Position numbers and translations under genes: made by a program. The notes beneath the pieces are model-generated. The model saw only the letters and a list, made by a program, of their open reading frames with translations, did not search any database and was not told the origin of the DNA. A DNA stretch of 20,412 bases from IMG/VR virus record IMGVR_UViG_3300025137_000398, positions 1 through 20,412 of that record; one strand, given 5' to 3'. Of the stretch, positions 7,601 to 14,313 are shown piece after piece. This stretch comes from a virus. Every line of letters begins with the position of its first letter. Within the stretch, counting starts at the first letter, position 1.

Positions 7601-7864
7601 ATGTCCGACGTAAAATACTTAACTAAAGAGCAGTTCGCTAGACTTAATGAACGTGCGATACAGCGCAAAGCTAACCGTACCGTTGAGCCTAAGTTTATAA
7701 AGCGTTTGTCTGATGGGTTTAAGTTCCCAATTATCGAGACACTGCTGCATAACGATGTAGAAATGCGTTGCCACATTGCTATTAGTTCTGAAGGCAACAC
7801 TTGTTGGTTGGACATTGCTTTGTCTGACTTTGATGTTCTACCTAGTGTAGACACTGGTGCTTAA
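7601..7864 (+). CDS. Hypothetical phage protein, 87 aa
   Basis: The gene starts after AGAAAGGGG at good spacing. The protein opens with a basic helical part (MSDVKYLTKEQFARLNERAI) and continues with beta-prone segments such as FKFPIIETLL and TCWLDIALSDFDVLP. There is no membrane segment, signal or known motif, and I do not recognise the family. Its position before the DUF932 gene, with a short gap and a second strong ribosome site, suggests that both are on one transcript. Confidence 0.7.
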   Translation: MSDVKYLTKEQFARLNERAIQRKANRTVEPKFIKRLSDGFKFPIIETLLHNDVEMRCHIAISSEGNTCWLDIALSDFDVLPSVDTGA

Positions 7865-7887
7865 CTCTTTATAGAAAGGAAGATAAA

Positions 7888-8913
7888 ATGGCACATATGG
7901 TTGAAACAATGGCTTATGCGGGACAGGTTCCTTGGCATGGGCTTGGCGAAAAAGTTGAGGGCAACCTCACACCTGAGCAAATGCTCAAAGCTGCAAAGCT
8001 AGACTGGACAGTTAGTAAACGTCCGATGTACTTTGCAGATAAACCAAATACATGGGATCTTAATGACCCTCGAGGTGAAGCACAAATGCTCCGCGCTAAT
8101 GAGCATTATGCAGTAGTTCGTGATTCAGATAACCGCGTATTATCCCATTGCGGTGAAGGGTTTGTCCCTTTCCAGAACCATGAAACAATGTCCTTCTTTA
8201 AAAAGTTTACTGAAGCAGGGCATATGGAAATGGATACGGCTGGTAGCCTAAGTGATGGTGAGCGTGTCTGGGGCTTGGCTAAAATCAAGAAGGGTTTCAA
8301 GCTGGCTGGCGGTGATGATATAGAAGGTTACTTACTTATGGCTAACAGTCATAAAGTAGGTACTGCTATGACCGTTATGTTCACACCTATCCGTGTTGTA
8401 TGTAACAATACGATTACCCTAGCTCTTAGCCAAGAGGGTATGACGGGTAAGTTCCGCGTATTGCATTTGCAAATGTTTGATGAGGAAATTATGCAAGCTG
8501 CCGAAACAGCACTTGGTATTAGTGGTGAGCAAATGACTAAGTTCCAAGAACAGTCAGAGTTCCTTGCTGGTAAGAAGGCTACTAAAGAGCAAATAGACCA
8601 GTACATTGCTGAGTTATTCCAACCTAAATTACTTATTGAGCGTGGTAAAAGCAAGGAAGCTGACCTACCACCTTTGCATGAGGAGTTTACCAAAACCTCC
8701 CAGTCTATACTGGAAGCTATTGAAACATCTCCTGGACATGATATGCAGTCTGCCAAGGGTACTTGGTGGGGAGCACTTAATGGTGTGACATATGTTATGG
8801 ATCACCAGAAACGTGCTAAGACTCGTGACCATGCACTTAACTCAGCTTGGTTTGGCTCAGCCGCACAGACTAAGCGTAAAGCTATGGCAAAAGCATTGGA
8901 GTTTGCCGCTTAA
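7888..8913 (+). CDS. DUF932 family phage/plasmid protein
   Basis: The 341-residue protein starts with the family signature: an N-terminal AYAGQVPWHGLGEKVEG block, then EQMLKAAKLDWTVSKRPMYF, RANEHYAVVRDSDNRVLSHC and FVPFQNHETMSFFKKF. It continues with the conserved TPIRVVCNNTITLALS. DUF932 proteins are common in phages and plasmids next to replication and recombination genes. Their biochemical role is not established to my knowledge. The length is typical for the full phage form. AGAAAGGA (7873-7880) precedes the ATG. There is no sign of truncation. The gene is followed by a strong hairpin, so it probably ends a transcript segment. Confidence 0.9.
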   Translation: MAHMVETMAYAGQVPWHGLGEKVEGNLTPEQMLKAAKLDWTVSKRPMYFADKPNTWDLNDPRGEAQMLRANEHYAVVRDSDNRVLSHCGEGFVPFQNHETMSFFKKFTEAGHMEMDTAGSLSDGERVWGLAKIKKGFKLAGGDDIEGYLLMANSHKVGTAMTVMFTPIRVVCNNTITLALSQEGMTGKFRVLHLQMFDEEIMQAAETALGISGEQMTKFQEQSEFLAGKKATKEQIDQYIAELFQPKLLIERGKSKEADLPPLHEEFTKTSQSILEAIETSPGHDMQSAKGTWWGALNGVTYVMDHQKRAKTRDHALNSAWFGSAAQTKRKAMAKALEFAA

Positions 8914-8943
8914 TGTGAAGGCTCGGATAACCCTGCCTTTCGC

Positions 8944-8983
8944 CAAACACCTTCCTAGGAGATAACTTTTAGGGAGGTGTTTG
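8944..8983 (+). terminator. Strong hairpin after the DUF932 gene (terminator or RNA processing site)
   Basis: CAAACACCTTCCTA (8944-8957) pairs with TAGGGAGGTGTTTG (8970-8983): 14 pairs with one G-T wobble and a 12-base loop. The following bases (AGTATTTAGC) do not form a real T run, so rho-independent termination would be weak. It has the same stem and loop lengths as the hairpin at 4418-4457. Confidence 0.5.
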
Positions 8984-9041
8984 AGTATTTAGCACTTGCT
9001 TGATTCCCTACATATAGCTAGAGTTTATATATTAGCCCCAT

Positions 9042-9051
9042 AGAAAGGAGG
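9042..9051 (+). promoter_or_regulatory. Full-length Shine-Dalgarno sequence AGAAAGGAGG
   Basis: These ten bases, six before ATG 9057, pair perfectly with a 16S tail of CCUCCUUUCU. It is the longest of a series of similar leaders in this window (7587, 7873, 12735, 16766, 18540, 19561). It fixes the start of the gene at 9057 and informs on the host's 16S tail. Confidence 0.7.
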
Positions 9052-9056
9052 CAATC

Positions 9057-9674
9057 ATGGTAGCCATAAAGACATATGCTGTATTAGAAAACAGTATAGA
9101 AAGTAACCGTAATGATCCTTATTCTTACTTTGTTTTCAAATCCTTACGAGAGTTAAGGGAGTGCAAAGAATTGAATGAGCATAGTATTGTGTTCTCTGAA
9201 CTACATCAATTACAGGATACATACAGTGAAGAAGAGTTACGCAGTGTCATTACCGCTACTCAGGGTGAATGTACCCTGCCCAATTACCCCAGCTTTCATA
9301 AGAATTTTGCTGAGTATGTTTATGAGAAAGCTAAAAAATATAAACCTGTTTCAAAGGAGAAACACATGACTGCTGAAGTAGTAGATATCACGCCCGAGCC
9401 GCAAGGCATTGAGGCTATTGTAACTGATAAACCAAAGCGTGTGGCAAAATCCAAGTATGATTTAAATGCAAAGATACTTGTGGTTGCTGGTGCTTCTGGT
9501 GTGTACCAAAACCCATACCGTGAAAACAGTAATCGTTGGCATAACTTTGAAGCCCTTGTTAAATCACCAACAGTGGGTGAAGCCCTTAATGCTATGAAAG
9601 CACTAAGTCCAGGAGGCAATAGTGTTGATATTCGCCTTGCTATTGAAAAAGGCTGTATCCAGTTAGGAGAATAA
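9057..9674 (+). CDS. Two-part conserved phage protein with internal start
   Basis: The 205-residue protein has two separable parts. Residues 1-103 are a polar helical region with segments such as YFVFKSLRELRECKEL and NFAEYVYEKAKKY. Residues 104-205 begin MTAEVVDITPEPQ, run through a linker, and form a small domain, from about SKYDLNAKILVVAG to SVDIRLAIEKGCIQL. This domain looks like a small phage domain that I have seen standing alone. A strong internal ribosome site (9353-9359) precedes codon 104 in frame, so both a long and a short product are likely. The function is unknown. It precedes the modification gene cluster by three bases, so it may belong to it. Confidence 0.75.
   Translation: MVAIKTYAVLENSIESNRNDPYSYFVFKSLRELRECKELNEHSIVFSELHQLQDTYSEEELRSVITATQGECTLPNYPSFHKNFAEYVYEKAKKYKPVSKEKHMTAEVVDITPEPQGIEAIVTDKPKRVAKSKYDLNAKILVVAGASGVYQNPYRENSNRWHNFEALVKSPTVGEALNAMKALSPGGNSVDIRLAIEKGCIQLGE
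9353..9359 (+). promoter_or_regulatory. Internal ribosome binding site for an in-frame short product
   Basis: AAAGGAG lies six bases before ATG 9366, in frame with the gene at 9057. A site this strong at a domain boundary suggests deliberate re-initiation giving a 102-residue C-terminal product (9366-9674). Confidence 0.55.
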
Positions 9675-9677
9675 ATT

Positions 9678-10574
9678 ATGGAGAACATAGAAAGGTTCTG
9701 CTACTGGATAAATGAGCGTCATGCTATTTACCAAAAACGAGCCAAGGGGCAACCAGCCCCTTGGACTGATGACCCTATACTACGGGATTATAAGTTTACT
9801 AATCCATTCCGTGAGAATGATAGGGTTACTGTTTGGATGCGCCAAAACTGGACTAAGCCAAATGATAACCGCCCACATGGTGAAATGATATTTAACTGCT
9901 GTATGTTTCGTATGGTTGGTACAAGTGAGTTTGCTGAAGAACATGGCTGGGTAGAAGAATTTAATCCTGCTCGCACAAAAGAACTTATACAAACTAGAAT
10001 TGACAATGGTTTACGGACATTCACTGGTGCGTATATAATCACTAACCAAGGACTCAAGTTACCAAAGTCAGAGGTAGTAGTTGACTATTTCCTTTCGCCG
10101 ATATGGGAGAATAGAGAAGCGTTGGCGCAAACCGCCGCTGATACGCAATCGCTGGAAGAAGTACACAAAGCGTTGGGTGCATATAAAGGATGGGGCGGGG
10201 GAGGTTTTATGTCTTATGAAGTCGTCACAGACCTCAACTACACACCTGTTCTCGACCGAGCAAAAGATAAATACAACTGGGCAAACGCTGGTCCGGGAGC
10301 AAAACGTGGCCTCAACAGGATCCACGGCAGACCGCTTACCAAAGCGTTAAGTGCCTATCAAAGTAATAGGGAGATGCAAGATTTACACAAAGATTCGCAC
10401 CGTTATCTTGGCGATCACATCCCAACTTTGGCGGTGGATATGCGCTGCATTGAACATAGCTTATGCGAGTGGGATAAATATGAGCGTGTACGCCTTGGTC
10501 AAGGCACACCTCGTAGTAAGTATAATGGGTTACAAGGTTCTATGCTGGAGGCTGTACATGGGGAGGTGGCGTAG
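9678..10574 (+). CDS. Thymine hypermodification enzyme (alpha-glutamyl/putrescinyl thymine pyrophosphorylase / 5-hmdU kinase helical-domain family)
   Basis: The family acts on phage DNA containing phosphorylated 5-hydroxymethyluracil: members displace pyrophosphate or phosphate and attach an amine or amino acid, or form the helical domain of 5-hmdU DNA kinases. The 298-residue protein shows the hallmark start FCYWINERHAIYQKRA, then GQPAPWTDDPIL and FTNPFRENDRVT (about 6-51). A central GGFMSYEVVTDLNYTP (175-190) and GPGAKRG (205-211) follow, and then IEHSLCEWDKYERV (258-271) and GQGTPRSKY. No Walker A motif is present, so it is not itself a P-loop kinase. GGAGA precedes the ATG. The neighbours fit a base-modification pathway. 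The exact clade and substrate cannot be read from sequence alone. Confidence 0.78.
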   Translation: MENIERFCYWINERHAIYQKRAKGQPAPWTDDPILRDYKFTNPFRENDRVTVWMRQNWTKPNDNRPHGEMIFNCCMFRMVGTSEFAEEHGWVEEFNPARTKELIQTRIDNGLRTFTGAYIITNQGLKLPKSEVVVDYFLSPIWENREALAQTAADTQSLEEVHKALGAYKGWGGGGFMSYEVVTDLNYTPVLDRAKDKYNWANAGPGAKRGLNRIHGRPLTKALSAYQSNREMQDLHKDSHRYLGDHIPTLAVDMRCIEHSLCEWDKYERVRLGQGTPRSKYNGLQGSMLEAVHGEVA

Positions 10575-10576
10575 AT

Positions 10577-10882
10577 ATGTTGTGTCCAAAATGCAGTGGC
10601 AAGTCTTCCGTCGTAGAGAGTCGAACTCGAAACAAAACCACTTGGAGGAAGAGGTATTGTCCGAAATGCAAATACAATTATCGGACATTGGAAGTATTAG
10701 AGCCGCCCAAGAGCAAAGAGCCGCCCAAACTGAAACTGGTAAAACCAAAAAAGAAAAAAGCAACACCAAAGAAAAAACCTAAAGTATGGAATCAGTTAGA
10801 AGCTGTACGCACACTTACAGATGAAGAGCTTGAAGAGGCTATTATGTCAGGCCAAGTAGTATTTGATGAGGATGAGATATGA
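10577..10882 (+). CDS. NrdR-like zinc-ribbon protein with lysine-rich linker
   Basis: The 101-residue protein begins with a four-cysteine zinc ribbon, MLCPKCSG ... RYCPKCKYNYRTLE (C3, C6, C28, C31). Its spacing and sequence resemble the DNA-binding ribbon of the ribonucleotide reductase repressor NrdR. The ATP-cone that follows in NrdR is missing; instead there is a Lys/Pro-rich linker (about residues 43-70) and a short acidic helix near the C-terminus (TDEELEEAIMSG). It may bind DNA and act as a regulator, or target a modification enzyme to DNA. GGGAGG lies ten bases before the ATG. It sits three bases after the gene before it and overlaps the next (ATGA), so it is translated as part of the cluster. 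Confidence 0.8.
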   Translation: MLCPKCSGKSSVVESRTRNKTTWRKRYCPKCKYNYRTLEVLEPPKSKEPPKLKLVKPKKKKATPKKKPKVWNQLEAVRTLTDEELEEAIMSGQVVFDEDEI

Positions 10883-11664
10883 TACCAATATATATACCAA
10901 CAAGGGGTAGGATGAATAACCAAGTTACTTGGGATAGTATTGGTCCGGAAGCCCGAGAGTATGCTGCTCTTGTTTGCCCACAAGAAGAAATAAACTGGCA
11001 TACAAAACAGGGACGTGATTGTATAAATCGCGGTGAAATTAAAGGAATCAATAATGTAAGGCAGTTCATATTAGAACATGCTATGGAGGCAGGACATGAT
11101 AAAATTATTGTTTTGGATGATGATCTTATATTTGGTCGCCGCATACATGGGGTGGCTCCCAACTTAAGAAAAACAAACCAAGAAGAAATGCATGAGTTAT
11201 GGGAGCGTATGGAATGGTTATTAATGAACCATACCCATGTTGGCCTCAGCCCACGGCAAATGAATGATAAGCACTTCCCCGATACAGTTAAATACGGTAT
11301 GCGACAAAATGCTGTCCATGCAATACGCCCTGAAATAATACATAATTTAGGTATACGTTATGATGCTATGGATCTAATGGAGGATTATTACGTTACCCTG
11401 AAACTGTTTCAGCTAGGGCATCGCAATGCTGTTATTGTTGATTGGACATGGGATCAGCGTGGTGCTTCTGGTGCGGCTGGAGGTTGCAGTTCATACCGCA
11501 ATGCAGAGTTACAAGAAAAGGCAAGCCTAGCATTAGCAGAAGAGTTTCCCATGTATGTAAAAGCAGTGCAGAAAGAAACTAAAACAGGGTGGGAAGGTAT
11601 GAAAACACGCTGGGATGTTCGTGTACAATGGAGAAAGGCGGCTAAAGATGGCGGCGCAATCTAA
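10879..11664 (+). CDS. GT-A fold glycosyltransferase-like protein (TET-associated glycosyltransferase-like)
   Basis: The 261-residue protein starts with a GT-A nucleotide-sugar-binding strand, MIPIYIPTRGRM. GINNVRQFILEHA (56-68) follows, then the metal-binding IIVLDDDLIF with D80-D82, the DXD equivalent. A probable catalytic acidic motif is MEDYYVTLKLFQLG (E168, D169). This arrangement resembles phage glycosyltransferases that act on hydroxymethylated bases in DNA (the TAGT family). A sugar transfer to the modified base is therefore plausible; a transferase with another substrate cannot be excluded. It overlaps the zinc-ribbon gene by four bases and the radical SAM gene by seventeen. There is no membrane segment, so it would act in the cytoplasm, unlike surface-sugar transferases. 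Confidence 0.72.
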   Translation: MIPIYIPTRGRMNNQVTWDSIGPEAREYAALVCPQEEINWHTKQGRDCINRGEIKGINNVRQFILEHAMEAGHDKIIVLDDDLIFGRRIHGVAPNLRKTNQEEMHELWERMEWLLMNHTHVGLSPRQMNDKHFPDTVKYGMRQNAVHAIRPEIIHNLGIRYDAMDLMEDYYVTLKLFQLGHRNAVIVDWTWDQRGASGAAGGCSSYRNAELQEKASLALAEEFPMYVKAVQKETKTGWEGMKTRWDVRVQWRKAAKDGGAI

Positions 11665-12667
11665 CAATTACCAAGACCCACCAAACTCTATTCAGATAGA
11701 ATTAGCAGAGGGTTGTAACCTTGCTTGTTCTTTTTGCGGTATACAATCTATACGAGAGAATGGTGCAGATGGTCCGGATAATACGCATGGTAAAGCCTCC
11801 GCACCTTATAAATATCTTTCTATTGAACGTGCAAAATCTATATGTGCTCGTATAAAAGAAGCAGGATGGAACCCTCGGCTAGAGTTTGCCATGCATGGTG
11901 AGCCAACTATGCACCCTTTCTTTATTGATATGATTAGATTGTTCCGTCAAGAGTTACCCAAAACATCTTTAATGATGACCAGTAATGGCGGTGGTCTTTT
12001 ACGCGACACTGAAAAAAGTGTCAACCAACTGATGGAAGCAGGGTTGAATGTACTGTTTCTTGATAATTATGATCGTATAAAAATAGTGGATAAAATAAAG
12101 GAGAGATATAATGGTCCATACCCTGTATACGAATACCCCGCAGAACGTAACGCAAACCCTCACCAACGACGAAAAGCTAATGAACATATTATCGTGGTTG
12201 GAATGGATCTTACGCTCGCTACAAGTGGAACCCATGCCCAAGTCAGTAACCACGCTGGTAACGCTTTCCCTCTAAACCATGAACAAGATGGTAAACGGTG
12301 CGCTAAACCTTTCCGTGAGATGTCTATACGTTGGGATGGTAATGTTGCTGTTTGCTGTAATGATTGGGTAGGATGGTATAAGTGTGGCAATGTAATTGAT
12401 ACACCAATGGAAGAAGTATGGCAGGGGGAAGCATTTCATGCAGCGCGAACAAAATTGTATCATGGGCAACGTGATTTCGGTCCTTGTAACGGTTGTGACA
12501 ATACCACTTTGCGTAATGGATTGTTACCTGACCGCATGGGACGCAAGGCATTACCCGAGCCTACTGAGGAAACAACGCTTGCAATCAAGGAGGCGTTAAA
12601 AGGAGGTACTTATACTAAAAGAGTCAAGAAACATTTTGACTTTATTACAGGTTACTCAGACAGCTAG
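11648..12667 (+). CDS. Radical SAM/SPASM-domain enzyme
   Basis: The 339-residue enzyme uses S-adenosylmethionine and a 4Fe-4S cluster for radical chemistry. The cluster motif is CNLACSFC (C23, C27, C30), followed by a GE motif (HGEPT, G84-E85) for SAM binding. A C-terminal SPASM or twitch region holds further cysteines (C218, C236, C237, C246, C280, C283) in CAKPFREMSIRWDGNVAVCC and CNGC, so an auxiliary cluster is likely. ATG 11648 is preferred to 11615 because GAGAAAGG lies eight bases before it and it reduces the overlap. In known thymidine-hypermodifying phages, radical SAM enzymes tailor the group placed on the base; here the substrate is unknown. It overlaps the glycosyltransferase gene, so they are co-expressed. 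Confidence 0.88.
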   Translation: MAAQSNNYQDPPNSIQIELAEGCNLACSFCGIQSIRENGADGPDNTHGKASAPYKYLSIERAKSICARIKEAGWNPRLEFAMHGEPTMHPFFIDMIRLFRQELPKTSLMMTSNGGGLLRDTEKSVNQLMEAGLNVLFLDNYDRIKIVDKIKERYNGPYPVYEYPAERNANPHQRRKANEHIIVVGMDLTLATSGTHAQVSNHAGNAFPLNHEQDGKRCAKPFREMSIRWDGNVAVCCNDWVGWYKCGNVIDTPMEEVWQGEAFHAARTKLYHGQRDFGPCNGCDNTTLRNGLLPDRMGRKALPEPTEETTLAIKEALKGGTYTKRVKKHFDFITGYSDS

Positions 12668-12705
12668 AGGGTTGCTTTTAGTAGTTGGGTAAGGCACATT
12701 AACTC

Positions 12706-12726
12706 AGGCCGCTGTAGCGGCTTTAA
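12706..12726 (+). terminator. Small hairpin with short AT-rich tail after the radical SAM gene
   Basis: AGGCCGC (12706-12712) pairs with GCGGCTT (12717-12723) around a TGTA loop and is followed by TTTAAAA. The GC-rich stem resembles an intrinsic terminator but the T run is short, so it may only weaken read-through into the thymidylate-synthase-like gene. Confidence 0.45.
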
Positions 12727-12750
12727 AACCCCATAGAAAGGCGGTTCAAT

Positions 12751-13779
12751 ATGGCATTATATGGCAAAGCACCCATGCGAGGGGTGCATACTTTCACCGT
12801 AGGAAATGTAAGTGAAGCATTGTTTGTTGTGAAGCAAGCATTAGAAGCTAATGGTGAAGAAGTAGAAACTCGTAACGGTAAAGCAATTGAGTTCCGTGAA
12901 CCATGCGCTATTGTCTACAACAACCCACGCGAACGTGTTCTGTTCTATCCCGAGCGTGATGCAAACCCAATATTCCATTTTATGGAAAGCCTATGGATGT
13001 TAGCAGGGCGTAATGATTTAGAGTGGATACAACGCTATAACACACGGATGTGTGAGTATAGTGATGATGGTAAAGTATTACAGGGAGCATATGGTTATCG
13101 TTGGCGTAATTACTTTTTCCGAGATCAGCTTGATATAATCATCCATAGATTGATAACACATACAAACGATAGACGAGCAGTTCTAGCGATGTGGTGTGCT
13201 GAAGGTGATTTACGGATGGGCAATAGCTGTAAAGACCACCCCTGCAATACTCATATCTATTTTAGTGTGCGTGATAATGTATTGGATATGACAGTATGTA
13301 ACCGCAGTAATGATATGATCTGGGGTGCATTAGGAGCTAATGCTGTCCATATGTCCATTCTCCAAGAGTATATAGCCTCACGCATTGGCGCGAGTGTTGG
13401 TATCTATACACAGTTCAGTAATAACCTCCATGCCTATACTGAAGTATTAAAAAAGCTAGAAGGTATGAAGCCTGATTATGAGTCTTACAATACTCGTATG
13501 ATTAGGCCAGATGCTCTTGTACATAATATAGAATCATTTGATAAAGAGCTTAGTTGGTTTATGGAGGATGCTGAAAGGCCAAGAGCATATAAAAACTCCT
13601 GTTTCTCTGATTTGGCACAACCTATGCACCGAGTATGGCAAGCATGGAAAGCTAAAGAATTAGCTTTAGCTTTTGACCATTGTGCAGATATAAAACCCGA
13701 TGATTGGCATTTAGCCACTCGGGAATGGTTAGAACGTAGGAGAGATAAATGGGCAGAGAAAGCCACGAACAATACATGA
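12751..13779 (+). CDS. Thymidylate-synthase-family enzyme (thymidylate synthase or dUMP hydroxymethylase)
   Basis: Members use methylenetetrahydrofolate to put a methyl or hydroxymethyl group on C5 of dUMP or dCMP. The 342-residue protein has the catalytic Cys in HPCNTHIYFSV (C165; the usual His after Cys is Asn). It also has the phosphate-binding CNRSNDMIWGALGANAVH (R185, D188). Asn197 fills the position that selects dUMP; dCMP hydroxymethylases have Asp. The usual HIYxNH block is replaced by YTQFSNNLH (219-227), a divergent phage type. With hypermodification genes upstream, a dUMP hydroxymethylase making 5-hydroxymethyl-dUMP is attractive, but plain dTMP synthesis cannot be excluded. AGAAAGGCGG precedes the ATG, and a hairpin separates it from the gene before. 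Confidence 0.85.
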   Translation: MALYGKAPMRGVHTFTVGNVSEALFVVKQALEANGEEVETRNGKAIEFREPCAIVYNNPRERVLFYPERDANPIFHFMESLWMLAGRNDLEWIQRYNTRMCEYSDDGKVLQGAYGYRWRNYFFRDQLDIIIHRLITHTNDRRAVLAMWCAEGDLRMGNSCKDHPCNTHIYFSVRDNVLDMTVCNRSNDMIWGALGANAVHMSILQEYIASRIGASVGIYTQFSNNLHAYTEVLKKLEGMKPDYESYNTRMIRPDALVHNIESFDKELSWFMEDAERPRAYKNSCFSDLAQPMHRVWQAWKAKELALAFDHCADIKPDDWHLATREWLERRRDKWAEKATNNT

Positions 13780-14147
13780 AAAGGCGTATGAAGGAATTAA
13801 GTTGGGAGGAGTATGAGATTATGGCAAAAAAGGATGATATTACCCCTGATGATTATAGCCCTATTGTTAATAATATCCTTGGGTTAGCTAACCAAGATGT
13901 AGAGGGGCTACATAGTTCTGAGCAATCTTATGGTGATAGTTGGAAACAGCGTGGTGGCGTCGGTGCATTTATGATGCTGGCTCGCAAATGGGATAGGCTT
14001 GAGAAGCAAGTAAATGAATATAATTATGATGTATTCTTAGCTGCTAAAGATGATATGCGTGAGGAGGGTATACTTGATGATATCCGTGATTTGCGTAGGT
14101 ATTTGTTTCTTGTAGAGGCAGAAGTGCGAATGCGAGGGAATGGATAA
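13749..14147 (+). CDS. DUF1599-like (nucleotide-modification-associated) phage protein
   Basis: The 132-residue protein contains the block YGDSWKQRGGVGAFMMLARKWDRLEKQV, split here as YGDSWKQRGG and FMMLARKWDRLEKQV, and an acidic DDIRDLRRYLFLVEAEV near the end. This all-helical pattern recalls the DUF1599 family, which is linked in comparative studies to phages with modified nucleotides; the match is by eye. The first ATG (13749) has GGAGAG ahead and overlaps the previous gene by 31 bases. Two in-frame ATGs follow: 13776 forms an ATGA junction, and 13821 has the stronger GGGAGGAG site at 13804-13811. The conserved part begins after 13821, so a shorter protein of 108 residues is possible. Confidence 0.72.
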   Translation: MGRESHEQYMKRRMKELSWEEYEIMAKKDDITPDDYSPIVNNILGLANQDVEGLHSSEQSYGDSWKQRGGVGAFMMLARKWDRLEKQVNEYNYDVFLAAKDDMREEGILDDIRDLRRYLFLVEAEVRMRGNG

Positions 14148-14313
14148 CGAAAAGCTAGATAAAGAAGTATTGGCTGAATGTGAGTGCGGAAGGGAAAAGC
14201 GAGTTATTACCTTCCGTAAACTCAAAAACAAATGGCCTCACTGTTCTAAATGTAACCAACCTATGATGGTAAAGGTAAAAGATGCAATTCCCACTATTCA
14301 CACCACCGACTGA
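14140..14313 (+). CDS. Small zinc-ribbon protein, 57 aa
   Basis: A short frame of 57 codons fills the gap between its neighbours. It opens MDNEKLDKEVLAECECG and has two cysteine pairs, C14/C16 (ECECG) and C35/C38 (HCSKC), typical of a small zinc ribbon. It overlaps the previous gene by 8 bases and the DNA polymerase gene by 32, as expected in this compact genome. The ribosome site is weak: GAGGG is too close to the ATG, so translation may depend on coupling. A role in binding DNA or the polymerase is possible but only suggested by position. Confidence 0.65.
   Translation: MDNEKLDKEVLAECECGREKRVITFRKLKNKWPHCSKCNQPMMVKVKDAIPTIHTTD

Noticed and set aside
8349-8756. 135-codon - strand frame inside the DUF932 gene
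   Set aside because: It mirrors a strongly conserved gene, and its start lacks a ribosome site.
10290-10312. GPGAKRG in the 9678 protein as a kinase P-loop
   Set aside because: It does not fit GxxxxGK[ST] and sits at the conserved GPGA-RG position of the modification family, so it is not a Walker A motif.
10351-10782. 143-codon + strand frame over the end of the 9678 gene and the zinc-ribbon gene
   Set aside because: It crosses two well-supported genes in another frame, has no ribosome site and shows no family pattern.
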